DNA from: an archaeon
Lineage (GTDB): Archaea; Asgardarchaeota; Hermodarchaeia; Hermodarchaeales; Hermodarchaeaceae
Assembly: GCA_016550425.1 (NCBI GenBank)
Contig: JABXGS010000028.1
Coordinates: forward strand, 1 to 29,715
Direction of reading: 5' to 3'
Length of the DNA stretch: 29,715 nucleotides
Shown: piece after piece, positions 16,575 through 24,944 of the stretch
Layout: the number at the start of each line of letters is the position of its first letter
How positions within the stretch are numbered: position 1 is the first letter of the stretch
Notes under the pieces: generated by a model
The model's input: only the letters and a program-made list of their open reading frames with translations
Told to the model about the DNA's origin: nothing
Databases searched by the model: none
Position numbers and translations under genes: made by a program

Positions 16575-17093
16575 ATGCCCCGGTCAAAAAGCAAAGCATC
16601 TAAAACAAAAACCAATGATCGCCCAACTGAGCTTCGGGTTCAAAAAATCCAGGCCGGAACGGTGATAGATCATATCACCGCTGGATATGCGCTTGCCGTA
16701 TTACAAATCCTTGGTATAACCGGGCGTGAAGGAGACATCATAAGCATCGCAATGAATGTCCATAGTAAACGCATGGGCAAAAAAGATATTATCAAAGTTG
16801 AGGGTCGTGAACTCACAGCTGAAGAGATTAATCGTATCGCCTTAATTGCTCCTCAAGCTACCATCAATATCATCCGCAACTACAAGATCTTTTCTAAGAT
16901 GCGAATCAAAGTGCCAGATGAAATCATCGGAATCGTTCAATGTGTCAACCCAAGTTGCATAACCAACAATGAACGCGGGATTACGAGCCACTTCACGGTA
17001 GTAGACCGTTCACCTGTGACTCTTCGGTGCTCATACTGCAAACGAATCACTAGTCAAGACTTTATTATTGAACAACTTCAAGTTCAAAATTAA
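16575..17093 (+). CDS. pyrI: Aspartate carbamoyltransferase regulatory subunit PyrI
   Basis: Binds nucleotide effectors and holds PyrB trimers together, giving allosteric control. The allosteric domain begins LRVQKIQAGTVIDHITAGYA (about 20-39). The C-terminal zinc domain has the four expected cysteines, C123, C128, C152 and C155 (CVNPSC ... CSYC). The 172-residue length includes a Lys/Ser/Thr-rich N-terminal extension of about 18 residues (MPRSKSKASKTKTNDR) not usual in the core family. It starts two bases after pyrB, which is the standard archaeal arrangement. Feedback by CTP or activation by ATP is expected by family knowledge. Confidence 0.96.
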   Translation: MPRSKSKASKTKTNDRPTELRVQKIQAGTVIDHITAGYALAVLQILGITGREGDIISIAMNVHSKRMGKKDIIKVEGRELTAEEINRIALIAPQATINIIRNYKIFSKMRIKVPDEIIGIVQCVNPSCITNNERGITSHFTVVDRSPVTLRCSYCKRITSQDFIIEQLQVQN

Positions 17094-17126
17094 ATCTGCC
17101 CAATCAACTGCAGGAGATCTATCGCA

Positions 17127-18515
17127 ATGACAAAACTGGTGGGACAAACTTTCATCAAAGTACTAGAAAAAAGAACGGCTTCTCATCAAACCCGAGTTAT
17201 ACACGCGTTGGATATTGCAAATGCGTTCTCACCTGGAGTTTCCGAATCTGATCGTGTTGCTCTAATTGAACGTGCGTGTCATCTTGCAGCTGCTGTTGCA
17301 CCATACGTTGTAGCAATTAAACTGAATTATCCTCTGGTTCTTGCAGTGGGATTAGAAATTGTCCATCACCTGAAATTGGTGGTTCCAGATGTTCCGCTCA
17401 TTGCAGATTTTAAGGTCGCAGATATTGACAATACCAACGCATGGATTAGTCGACATGCATTTGCGGCAGGATTTGATGCCATTATCACACATGGGTTTAT
17501 CGGTGATGATGCTATCAAGGCAGTCATAGCTGAAGCTAAGAAAGCTGGTGACCGTGGAGTCATTCTTGTTGTAGATATGAGTCATCCCGGCGCTACTCAA
17601 TTTATTCATCCACAAACTCCACAATTAATCCACCTAGCAAAACAGATGAAAGTAACAGGAGTCATTGCCCCTGGCACCCGACCTGCTCATGTACGTGAAA
17701 TCCGAAATCTCATCGGTTCTGAAATATTAATTCTAGCCCCTGGAGTCGGAGCCCAGGGTGGACAACCTGGGTCTGCTATTGCTGCTGGGGCAAACTATGA
17801 GATTGTGGGCCGTTCCATTTATACCGCAGAGAATCCTGCAATAAAAGCAGGAGAATTCGCTAAACACACATATGCTGCACCTTTTGACCCAAGCATCTCA
17901 CCTCAAGAGGCAATCGTTAAAGAAGTAGCTATTCTTCTCGCTGATGTGGGTGCAATTCAATTTGGCGACTTTATTCTGGTTTCTGGAAAACCGAGTCCCT
18001 ATTATATTGACTTACGAGTGATTCCTTCTTATCCTAGCGCATTCACAAGATTGACTACTCTCTTTACACAATGGTTGAAAGCCCATCCCAAAGTTACCTT
18101 CAATCGTATCGCTGGAGTACCCACGGCCGGCATCTCCTTCGCTACTGCCATATGTAATCGCTTAAACGTCCCTCTTCTATACATCCGAAGTAAATCAAAA
18201 CAATATGGTCGCCAAAAACGAGTCGAAGGAGTGCTCGAATCAGGGGACCATGTATTAGTGATTGATGATCTAATCACCGACGGAGGGAGTAAAATCGAAG
18301 CAGTAGAAGCACTCCGAAAGGCAGGTGCTAAGGTGAGTGATGTATTGGTCGTAGTGGACCGTCAGCAGGGTGGCGCACAGCAGCTAAAGAAAAGAAAATT
18401 AACCCTTCATGCTCTGGCTCCCATTTCTCAGATTATTCGAGCATTAGAGGTTGAGAAGCGCTTATCCAGTTCTGACGCTAAACAGATACTCACCTACATT
18501 ACGAATCAGGAATAG
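17127..18515 (+). CDS. pyrFE: Bifunctional OMP decarboxylase (N-terminal) / orotate phosphoribosyltransferase (C-terminal)
   Basis: This one protein should carry out the last two steps to UMP: orotate + PRPP to OMP, then decarboxylation. Residues 1 to about 245 are an archaeal-type OMP decarboxylase with HALDIAN, IKLNYPLVL, the catalytic IADFKVADIDNTN (about 91-103), MSHPGA, and APGVGAQGGQPG with VGRSIY. Residues about 255-462 are the phosphoribosyltransferase with FGDFILVSGKPSPYYIDLR, GVPTAGISFA and the PRPP loop VLVIDDLITDGGSK (about 375-388). All expected catalytic residues are present. The order, decarboxylase first, is the reverse of eukaryotic UMP synthase. GGAG about 11 bases before the ATG serves as ribosome-binding site. 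It is third gene of the pyrBI operon and ends five bases from the convergent archaeosortase gene. Confidence 0.94.
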   Translation: MTKLVGQTFIKVLEKRTASHQTRVIHALDIANAFSPGVSESDRVALIERACHLAAAVAPYVVAIKLNYPLVLAVGLEIVHHLKLVVPDVPLIADFKVADIDNTNAWISRHAFAAGFDAIITHGFIGDDAIKAVIAEAKKAGDRGVILVVDMSHPGATQFIHPQTPQLIHLAKQMKVTGVIAPGTRPAHVREIRNLIGSEILILAPGVGAQGGQPGSAIAAGANYEIVGRSIYTAENPAIKAGEFAKHTYAAPFDPSISPQEAIVKEVAILLADVGAIQFGDFILVSGKPSPYYIDLRVIPSYPSAFTRLTTLFTQWLKAHPKVTFNRIAGVPTAGISFATAICNRLNVPLLYIRSKSKQYGRQKRVEGVLESGDHVLVIDDLITDGGSKIEAVEALRKAGAKVSDVLVVVDRQQGGAQQLKKRKLTLHALAPISQIIRALEVEKRLSSSDAKQILTYITNQE

Positions 18516-18520
18516 GGCTC

Positions 18521-19222
18521 TCAGGTTTTTACAATCAACTTTTTGCTCGTTAATCGTTGGCCAACCAAAGTTATCACTACGACTCCAAAGTAGCCTAATA
18601 GAAAGGCAAGTGGATAATGGACAAGCTCAAATGGGGCTAAGCCAACGGCTGGGGCAAAGAGTTCAATAAAAATCCTAAACAAGTTTCCCAGTACGATAAT
18701 ACAAATGGCAATAAGCACTACACCCACATGATCGGGTTTAGGTTCATGGTTTTTATCTGCAAGCACAAGGAGGGTTAGACAAGGAATCAAGGCGATTAGC
18801 CCAGCACATGCGTTGTCAATTTCTCCCCCGATAATCCGGAAAGTTACGGCTTCGTTTACAAAAATCAGTACTTGGGCTCCTCCGAAATGAGGGACAAAGT
18901 ACAAAATGGGATTAACGCCGATGAATTGGAGAAGTGACGCAACGGTTTGCGAATAGAGCCATTGAATTGGCCAAAAATCAATTAAAATTACAAGAAGCGA
19001 TGAAAAGATGATGGCTGAAATGAGTTTCACATCATTGTTAGTTTTGAAGGCTTTCGAGGACTGGAAGAGAATCGTTATTCCAAGTACTATTAAAAAGAGT
19101 GCAACCGGAATTAGAATACTTTGTGGAAATGAATAAATGACTCCTCCTGCTACAATAAGGGTGGTTCCTACAAGAAATAGAAGCCATGGCGAATAGTCAA
19201 TAAGGAGATTGGAATGTTTCAT
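18521..19222 (-). CDS. Exosortase/archaeosortase family integral membrane transpeptidase
   Basis: The 233-residue protein has several hydrophobic helices and the exosortase/archaeosortase pattern: IDNACAGLIALIP (Cys 139), GNLFRIFIEL (Arg 183) and VHYPLAFLLGY (His 202), the expected Cys-Arg-His catalytic set. By family knowledge these enzymes cut surface proteins that carry a C-terminal signal of short motif, membrane helix and basic tail, and usually attach them to lipid. The ATG is preceded by GGGGAAAG. It is the last gene after pyrD-pyrC-pyrK, 27 bases after pyrK, an unexpected place for a surface-processing enzyme. Candidate substrates are the two anchored proteins at 1-3245 (inference). 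The exact subfamily was not assigned. Confidence 0.8.
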   Translation of the reverse strand: MKHSNLLIDYSPWLLFLVGTTLIVAGGVIYSFPQSILIPVALFLIVLGITILFQSSKAFKTNNDVKLISAIIFSSLLVILIDFWPIQWLYSQTVASLLQFIGVNPILYFVPHFGGAQVLIFVNEAVTFRIIGGEIDNACAGLIALIPCLTLLVLADKNHEPKPDHVGVVLIAICIIVLGNLFRIFIELFAPAVGLAPFELVHYPLAFLLGYFGVVVITLVGQRLTSKKLIVKT

Positions 19223-19249
19223 TTCACTTTCCCCTTTTGTGTTACAAGT

Positions 19250-20140
19250 CTAGGGTATGCATTCTTCATCTTTGGTGCTGAGGGGCAGATGTTTACCCGT
19301 GCTATCGCGTATTAATATTCCAAAGTCTGAATTTTTTAGAGTCTTCGCCTCAAATACAGGGCCTTCTACGCACACACGCGATCCACGGTTGTCGATTATG
19401 CAATGACCACATAGACCCACGCCACATTTCATGTATCGCTCCAAACTTACCTGTAATGGAATTGGATAATTAGCCAATAACTCAGTAAGGCTAGTTAGCA
19501 TTGCCTCAGGACCACAGGCAAAGCAGGCTGCATACCGAGAATCGACATCGAGAAGAAATGTTGCCGCATCAACGGCTGTTCCCTGAATTCCATCGGATCC
19601 ATCATCTGTGGCAATTATGACTTTCTGTGCATTCTTTTCAAATCTTTCTCGGAAAAGAAGTTCAGAACGTGAGGTGGCTCCTAAGGCAACATGAACCTCA
19701 TGACCTTTCTTCACAACTACTTCAGTAGCATATGATACAGGGGGCGACCCACAGCCACCAGCAACAAAGAGCAAAGGACCTCTATCAATTGACCGTGGGA
19801 TAGTAAATCCATGGCCCAATGGTCCCCGTAGGCCTAAGAGATCTCCTTCTTTCATTCCATGAAGCGCAGCTGTTGCCTTTCCAACGTTTGCTGCAGCAAA
19901 TTCGATAAGTCCTGGAGATTTTTGCGTTGAAGAGATGCTCATGGGGATTTCATCAACCCCTGGAATCCAAACCATTAGAAATTGGCCAGGTACGGCGTTA
20001 CGTGCAATCTCGGGTGCAGATAGGATAAACGTCTTTGTTCGAGGAGTTTCCTCCCGGATCTGCTGAATCGGTCCCACAATGGGTCTGAGTCCGTGGACAA
20101 GTTTTGAAGGGCTTTTCTTTGGTTTTTTGAATGTGCTCAT
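19250..20140 (-). CDS. pyrK: Dihydroorotate dehydrogenase electron-transfer subunit PyrK
   Basis: Iron-sulfur flavoprotein that passes electrons from class 1B dihydroorotate dehydrogenase to NAD. The N-terminal FAD domain has VPGQFLMVWIPG and PMSIS; the NAD domain has LLFVAGGCGSPP (about 123-134) and the CGPEAML motif. The 2Fe-2S site is seen as C239, C244, C247 and C257 (KCGVGLCGHC ... RVC). Length of 296 aa includes an N-terminal Lys-rich extension of about 18 residues. Its ATG overlaps the pyrC stop codon by four bases (ATGA type), so the two are translationally coupled. Confidence 0.94.
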   Translation of the reverse strand: MSTFKKPKKSPSKLVHGLRPIVGPIQQIREETPRTKTFILSAPEIARNAVPGQFLMVWIPGVDEIPMSISSTQKSPGLIEFAAANVGKATAALHGMKEGDLLGLRGPLGHGFTIPRSIDRGPLLFVAGGCGSPPVSYATEVVVKKGHEVHVALGATSRSELLFRERFEKNAQKVIIATDDGSDGIQGTAVDAATFLLDVDSRYAACFACGPEAMLTSLTELLANYPIPLQVSLERYMKCGVGLCGHCIIDNRGSRVCVEGPVFEAKTLKNSDFGILIRDSTGKHLPLSTKDEECIP

Positions 20141-21456
20141 TGAATCTCTCCATTAAAGATGGTTTGTCCTCCTAAAACGGTTTGACGCACTCTGCCTCTA
20201 ACCTTCCATCCCTCAAATGGCGTTAAGGTGGCTTTTCCATGCAGGGCATCTCCCCGGATGCTATACTTGGCTTTGGCATCAAAGATAACGAAGTCCGCAT
20301 CAGCACCCACTTCCAGTTGGCCTTTTTCAATCCACTGAGAATTACGGATTCCAAACCACGAGGCAGGATTCAGTGCCATCATACACATTAGTTGGTTGAG
20401 GGTCATTTCTGCCTCATGGACTAATCGGGTATACATTAGAGCAAGCATTGTTTCAACTCCAATGATGCCAGCAGGCGCAGAGGCGAAATCAGCGTCAGCA
20501 CTCGTTTTTTCTTCTGCAGTGTGTGGTGCATGATCAGATGCAATGATTTTAATTTGCCCCGCCAAGCATGCGTTAAGTAGGGCTTCTGTATCAGTCGTTG
20601 AACGTAGGGGAGGAAAAGATTTCGCAACAGGGCCAATTTTCGCTAAATCCTTTACTGTGAGGAGAAGATGATGCGGAGTTACTTCGGTGGTTACAGGCGT
20701 TCCTTTATGCCATGCTGCAAGGATGGCTCGAAATCCAGCTGCTGTCGATAGATGACAGATATGAAACCCACAATGGGGAGCATTATTGAGAAGGTGGTTA
20801 ATCGCTTGCACTTCGGCTTCTGGTGGTCGACTGGCAAGAAATGCGAAGGAAGAGCCATCCGTTGGTGTACTGAGTAGCTTTGGGTCTTCAGCATGCACCG
20901 TGAGAAGATGGCCAAGGGGACTTAGAATAGGAATTGTTGACGCTTCATGGTGTGGCATATAGATCTTAAACGAAACAATGCCGGCCTCGATAAGCTGGTT
21001 AGCCATATCGAGGATCGTGCTCTCATCACAGTCTATGAGTGGTCCTTTAGGGTTTTCACCCCGATAGGGACCTCCGTGAAAAGCAAAATCCACAAGGCAA
21101 TTTTGTGTTGCACGTGCTATCTTCTCTTGCAGTCGTTGAGGTGTTGTAGTTGGTGGATTGGTATTTGGCATGTCCACGATTGTGGTCACTCCACCTGCGG
21201 CGGCTGCCAGCGAACCGGAAGCAAAGTCTTCTTTTGATGGATATCCGGGGTCACGAAAATGCACGTGTACATCCACTAGCCCAGGGAGCACTAAGAATCC
21301 CGAGGCATCAATCACTTCACTAGCGGTTTCTAATTTTGATAATGCTGGGTTCAGAATTGTAGAAATTCTTCCATCATCGATTAATAAGTCCGCCTTTTCA
21401 ACCCTGTCCGGTAATACCAAGTGTCCATTAATCACTTTGAGGTCATGAACAGCCAT
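20137..21456 (-). CDS. pyrC: Dihydroorotase PyrC (class I amidohydrolase)
   Basis: Closes carbamoyl-aspartate to dihydroorotate. Metal and substrate residues appear in the usual order: VDVHVHFRDPGYPSKEDF (HxH at about 64-66), GGVTTIVDMPNTNPP, the FKIYMPHH lysine, VHAEDP, FHICHLSTAAG and IIASDHAPHTAEEK. The C-terminal strand region contains GADADFVIFD, typical of this family. The real start is the ATG at 21456, two bases after the pyrD stop; the open frame continues upstream for 32 more codons, but these lie inside pyrD and have no homology to dihydroorotases. That gives 439 aa, normal for class I. Confidence 0.95.
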   Translation of the reverse strand: MAVHDLKVINGHLVLPDRVEKADLLIDDGRISTILNPALSKLETASEVIDASGFLVLPGLVDVHVHFRDPGYPSKEDFASGSLAAAAGGVTTIVDMPNTNPPTTTPQRLQEKIARATQNCLVDFAFHGGPYRGENPKGPLIDCDESTILDMANQLIEAGIVSFKIYMPHHEASTIPILSPLGHLLTVHAEDPKLLSTPTDGSSFAFLASRPPEAEVQAINHLLNNAPHCGFHICHLSTAAGFRAILAAWHKGTPVTTEVTPHHLLLTVKDLAKIGPVAKSFPPLRSTTDTEALLNACLAGQIKIIASDHAPHTAEEKTSADADFASAPAGIIGVETMLALMYTRLVHEAEMTLNQLMCMMALNPASWFGIRNSQWIEKGQLEVGADADFVIFDAKAKYSIRGDALHGKATLTPFEGWKVRGRVRQTVLGGQTIFNGEIQ

Positions 21457-21458
21457 GG

Positions 21459-22424
21459 TTAGGGGATCACTCCTGATTCCTGCATGCGACCAATCAAGTC
21501 TGTTACATGATGTATCTCGTGGTGGGTCAGATACTCTGCAATTTCTTGACACACAGCAGTAAAGATGGCTGATCCTCGAGTTAATACACCAGTTCCTATT
21601 TCGACAGCGGTGGCTCCTGCAAGAAGGTATTCGATCACATCTTCTCCAGTCAGTATGCCTCCTACTCCAATTATTGGAATTCTAAGTTCAGCACGGTGAA
21701 GTTCCCAAACAGCTCGTATGCTAATTGGCTTGATTGCTGGACCTGATAAGCCGCCGATTTCTGCACCTAAAAAGGGTTTTCGTGTTTCTGTATCGATAGC
21801 AAGAGCAGGAAGTGTGTTCAGGGCCACAACTGCGGATGCTCCGGCAGATTCAGCTGATTGAGCGACTTTGATTAGTTGAGGATAATCCGTTGAACCAGGG
21901 AGTTTGACCCAGATAGGAACCTTCTTCTTCGTTTCTTGTACGACTTTTGTCACCACATCGGCTACACCATTTGGATTCATACCTAAAAGGTACAAGGAGC
22001 CCATGTGGGGACAGGAAACGTTTAACTCGATTGCAGCTACTCCCGCTTTTGCTAATTGGGATGCCACTGTAGCAAACTCTTCTGGCGTATTTCCTAATAC
22101 GCTCCCGATGACGGATACACCTTGTTCAAGGGTCACTTCAATTTCGGGGAGGTAATCCTTAATCCCTGGATTAGGAATCCCCATGGCATTCATCAAACTA
22201 TCACCGTATATTCCAACTATACGAGGGCCCGGATGGCCGGAACGGGGGTCCAATCCTACCGTCTTTGTGACTACTGCTCCTGCGCCATTATTCCAAGCTC
22301 GTAGGAGACCACCAGCAGCGACCCCCCAAGCACCTGAAGCCAAAATTGTGGGGTTCCTGAGTTGGATTGAACCTATTTTCAATTCTAATCGCGAATCGAT
22401 TTCCGTTTCAGTATCCGATGTCAC
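21459..22424 (-). CDS. pyrD: Dihydroorotate dehydrogenase catalytic subunit, class 1B (PyrD)
   Basis: FMN enzyme oxidising dihydroorotate to orotate. Features are NPTILASGAWG, VVTKTVGLDPRSGHPGPR, NAMGIPNPG, IELNVSCPH with the catalytic Cys (C138) that marks class 1B, VKLPG, GGLSGPAIKPISIRAVWEL, and IIGVGGILTGEDVIEYLLAGA. The presence of pyrK two genes downstream confirms the class. It begins with a GTG at 22424, preceded by GGAG about 11 bases upstream. A TATA-like GCATAAAGAAAC (22451-22462, minus strand) lies just before. It is first gene of the pyrD-pyrC-pyrK-archaeosortase operon, with 2-bp or 4-bp junctions between the pyr genes. Confidence 0.95.
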   Translation of the reverse strand: MTSDTETEIDSRLELKIGSIQLRNPTILASGAWGVAAGGLLRAWNNGAGAVVTKTVGLDPRSGHPGPRIVGIYGDSLMNAMGIPNPGIKDYLPEIEVTLEQGVSVIGSVLGNTPEEFATVASQLAKAGVAAIELNVSCPHMGSLYLLGMNPNGVADVVTKVVQETKKKVPIWVKLPGSTDYPQLIKVAQSAESAGASAVVALNTLPALAIDTETRKPFLGAEIGGLSGPAIKPISIRAVWELHRAELRIPIIGVGGILTGEDVIEYLLAGATAVEIGTGVLTRGSAIFTAVCQEIAEYLTHHEIHHVTDLIGRMQESGVIP

Positions 22425-22496
22425 AGTCGTTTTTTCTCCGTTTCATTTCAGTTTCTTTATGCTTTGTAGATTCTTTGCTTATCTAAATTGCCATGG

Positions 22497-23012
22497 CTAA
22501 TACCGAAATTGCAATCCAAGAAAATGCAAGGGTTTCCGTTGAATCCTTTCCTCTGGGACCTCAGTTCGTAATTCCATCGTATTAATGATATCATAACCAC
22601 GACGAACAAAGAATCGCACAGCATCGATATTTCGCGGGATGACGGAAAGATAGAGATTGGTTTCACCGACTGATTGAATATGGTCTTCTGCCGCTCGGAG
22701 TAATGCAGTTCCAACCCCTCGTATTCGCCAATTCTCTGTGACTCCAATTTCCCGTAGAAAATAGGCGCCTTCGTGTAGTTCAATGCGGCAGAATCCGATA
22801 ATTCGGTTCGTATGAGGATCTTCAGCCACAAGAATATATGAGGTTTCTTGAAGCATATCTCGTGGAATTATCATTGCAGCTTCTTCTTGTGGTAGGGGGC
22901 CTCGACCATTTAGTCGGTGATGGAAAGAAAAAAATTCAGCAACAAGTGTTGATAATCCTTCAAAATCCTTAACATTGTATGGACGAATTGTAATTCCATT
23001 CTCAGAGCTCAT
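22497..23012 (-). CDS. GNAT family N-acetyltransferase
   Basis: The 171-residue protein shows GNAT architecture: ITIRPYNVKDFEGLSTLVAE at the N-terminus, SYILVAEDPHTNRIIGFCRI, the acetyl-CoA pyrophosphate loop NWRIRGVGTALLRAAEDHI (R/Q-x-x-G-x-G/A pattern, about 94-112) and NIDAVRFFVRRGYDII near the end. The substrate cannot be told from sequence; protein N-termini, small amines and antibiotics are all possible. The ATG is preceded by GAGGG about seven bases upstream. It lies 72 bases before pyrD on the same strand and may be read together with it, though pyrD also has its own TATA-like sequence. Confidence 0.85.
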   Translation of the reverse strand: MSSENGITIRPYNVKDFEGLSTLVAEFFSFHHRLNGRGPLPQEEAAMIIPRDMLQETSYILVAEDPHTNRIIGFCRIELHEGAYFLREIGVTENWRIRGVGTALLRAAEDHIQSVGETNLYLSVIPRNIDAVRFFVRRGYDIINTMELRTEVPEERIQRKPLHFLGLQFRY

Positions 23013-23137
23013 ATCAATCCCTCAATTACTCTTTCCAAAAGGATTGAACTCCAGATAAACATTGTGAGAAAAAAAGGAATAGTGGGGCAGCACGCACTTA
23101 ACAGCGTACCACCCCAGGTGACGGACATATTGACGAT

Positions 23138-24301
23138 TTAAAACTCGTCGATTGAGACTTCGTAACCGTTGTGTAATGGTTGAATGTAGACGTTCACTTG
23201 TACCAGTTCGATAATCATAGCGATTAGGGCTATGAAAATTAATATGGGTCCAAGCCACCAGATCCAAGGCATTATGAGGGATTTCCAGACAATCAGCGTC
23301 CAGAATGCTCCGTTCCAGATGGGAATCGGCCAGGACAATGGCCCATAGAAGAATAGGCTAAGTGTCCAAACCCCGACGAGTGCATAAAGGGTGTCAATAG
23401 ATGCAAAGAGTCGTGCGGCAGCTAGAGAACTGTCACCAACAAGAATTCTAACAGTTGTGAGTCCTGCATGTGTCAAGCCGAAAAAGGCTAACCAGTAAAG
23501 TACACTAATATCAAAGGTTGGATAGGTTGGAGTGATCACTGGTAAAACAATGGCAAAGATGAGGGCAAAGGTGATGCCAAGGATGTGACCAAATAGTTTG
23601 CCTATAAGATGACCTCGTCCAGTAAGTTCGTTGTATTTTTTAACGCGTTTTTGAACCCGCTTTTTGGTGCGGTGAATGCGTCGTTCTTCTTTTCTATCAT
23701 AATCCTGCATGATGCCACGCAGAATCTCAGTAATCGGGGGACCAGATGGGTGGGATAAGAGTAACATCACCAGATAAGAGATGATGATTCCTGCAAAGAC
23801 CCAAACCTGAGCGACGACCCCTAATAAGATGTAGGGGAGGAGGAAAATGATGGGTACAACACTCATGTTGAGTAGGACTACAGAGACAAGATATGCAATT
23901 AGGGCCAGGTCCGCGATAACAATTCCGATGATGATCCACCAGAAATATTGACGGTATTGTGGTGTTAGAGCATCAAGAAAGTTGTGGGCTTTTTCAATGT
24001 CGCTTTGTTCCTTCTCCCGTCGGAATTCCCGTGCTACGATGTCAGGGCTGCCCATTGAAACAACGGCATCCCATGCAGCTGCAGTAGTCAGATGTCCACT
24101 AGGTTGACTAGCTTGTTCTAGAAGGTGGGACCGGAGTTCAGGAATTACTTCGGCGGCGACATCTGAAGGAAGTCGGGCCTTCACTTGATCTAGGTAGTCT
24201 GCGATGATTTTTCGAGCAGAAGCCTCATCACCAGGTGAGGGTGCTTGTGGAGGTTTCCCATCGCCCGAATATTCGTCATTTGTTCTAGGATTGTTTGACA
24301 T
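23138..24301 (-). CDS. PadR-associated multi-spanning membrane protein with N-terminal HAAS-like domain
   Basis: The ATG at 24301 lies one base after the padR stop codon; the upstream open frame is inside padR and is not used. The 387-residue product has a Pro/Asp-rich start, then a HAAS-like helical domain (IADYLDQVKARLPSDVAAEV and RSHLLEQ, ending DIVAREFRR) that typically accompanies PadR regulators, then about six to seven hydrophobic helices from residue 120 on. A strongly basic cytoplasmic loop lies in the middle (RRIHRTKKRVQKRVKKYNE). By analogy to PadR/HAAS pairs it is probably a membrane stress or transport protein whose expression PadR controls. No transporter signature is recognised. 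Confidence 0.78.
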   Translation of the reverse strand: MSNNPRTNDEYSGDGKPPQAPSPGDEASARKIIADYLDQVKARLPSDVAAEVIPELRSHLLEQASQPSGHLTTAAAWDAVVSMGSPDIVAREFRREKEQSDIEKAHNFLDALTPQYRQYFWWIIIGIVIADLALIAYLVSVVLLNMSVVPIIFLLPYILLGVVAQVWVFAGIIISYLVMLLLSHPSGPPITEILRGIMQDYDRKEERRIHRTKKRVQKRVKKYNELTGRGHLIGKLFGHILGITFALIFAIVLPVITPTYPTFDISVLYWLAFFGLTHAGLTTVRILVGDSSLAAARLFASIDTLYALVGVWTLSLFFYGPLSWPIPIWNGAFWTLIVWKSLIMPWIWWLGPILIFIALIAMIIELVQVNVYIQPLHNGYEVSIDEF

Positions 24302-24302
24302 T

Positions 24303-24779
24303 TCAATCACTTTTTGAGATTTCCGCTCCGCAATTTGCACAGTAGATTGCTCCAGGGTACACTTGGTTTCCGCAGGAAGTGCAAAACTGCACTTGTTCTT
24401 GGTAATCGCCGTTTGCTTCACGCCCTACCGCGATCGTACGGAAGAGCGGGTCCAATGACGTCACTAAGTCATTCCAAAATTCTAGCATCGCAAGAAGCTG
24501 TTTGTCACCATTGGTAGTGAGTTGATAGTATTTGCGTGGTCGTTCACCGGAGACGTCCCAGGTGCTGCGGACCATTTTTTGTTCTTCGAGACGGCGGAGC
24601 AACGGATAGAGGGTGCCATCTTGAACGATGAGTCGATCAGCGGTGCGTTCGCGGATGCTTTGAGCAATAGCGTAGCCGAAGGTAGATTTTGTTTCCTTGA
24701 TGACGGCGAGGACAAGGAGGCGCAAAAGACCCCGGCGTACGTCGCTTTCCCATGTTTCAGGTATTGTTTGTTTCGGCAT
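24303..24779 (-). CDS. PadR family transcriptional regulator with C-terminal zinc ribbon
   Basis: The 158-residue protein has a PadR winged-helix domain: LLRLLVLAVIKETKSTFGYA, then VQDGTLYPLLRRLEEQKMV (recognition helix region, about 52-70) and SGERPRKYYQLTTNG (wing). The C-terminal end adds a zinc ribbon with C133, C136, C147 and C150 (CTSCGNQV ... YCANCG), unusual for the family and perhaps a sensing or interaction module. The ATG has GGAG at nine bases. It is coupled (1-bp gap) to the membrane protein gene downstream, so it most likely represses its own operon. Confidence 0.88.
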   Translation of the reverse strand: MPKQTIPETWESDVRRGLLRLLVLAVIKETKSTFGYAIAQSIRERTADRLIVQDGTLYPLLRRLEEQKMVRSTWDVSGERPRKYYQLTTNGDKQLLAMLEFWNDLVTSLDPLFRTIAVGREANGDYQEQVQFCTSCGNQVYPGAIYCANCGAEISKSD

Positions 24780-24826
24780 TTTGCTGTTCTCCGCCTGAGA
24801 GCGGTTGTCGTTGATGGCAAAGGTGC

Positions 24827-24862
24827 TTGTGTGTTAGACCATGCGCCTTGATAGGCACACAA
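24827..24862. promoter_or_regulatory. Inverted repeat upstream of padR, operator candidate
   Basis: TTGTGTG (24827-24833) and CACACAA (24856-24862) form a 7-bp inverted repeat with a 22-base centre, lying 48-83 bases before the padR start. PadR proteins commonly bind such dyads and repress themselves. A minus-strand TATA-like run (GGTATATTGC, about 24870-24880) adjoins it. Confidence 0.3.
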
Positions 24863-24911
24863 TCTCGTTAAGCAATATACCTTGCCACGCTATGTATATC
24901 GATTGGCATAC

Positions 24912-24920
24912 CTATTTAAA
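24912..24920 (+). promoter_or_regulatory. TATA-box candidate for the tandem structured element
   Basis: CTATTTAAA on the plus strand lies about 25-30 bases before the first structured repeat (24945). This is the archaeal TATA-to-start distance, predicting transcription from around 24942. The box is nearly symmetric and could also serve the minus strand. GCTAGC at 24931-24936 lies between the box and the predicted start. Confidence 0.4.
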
Positions 24921-24944
24921 CTTAACGGACGCTAGCAAAAATGA

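Noticed and set aside
23022..23267. 81-codon minus-strand frame between the GNAT and PadR-associated membrane-protein genes
   Set aside because: It mostly overlaps the end of the membrane-protein gene in another frame and shows no domain; the true gap is only 125 bases.
24780..24944. tRNA or other standard RNA gene upstream of padR
   Set aside because: I could not find a cloverleaf or a T-loop GGTTCRA motif there; only promoter-like and dyad sequences are seen.
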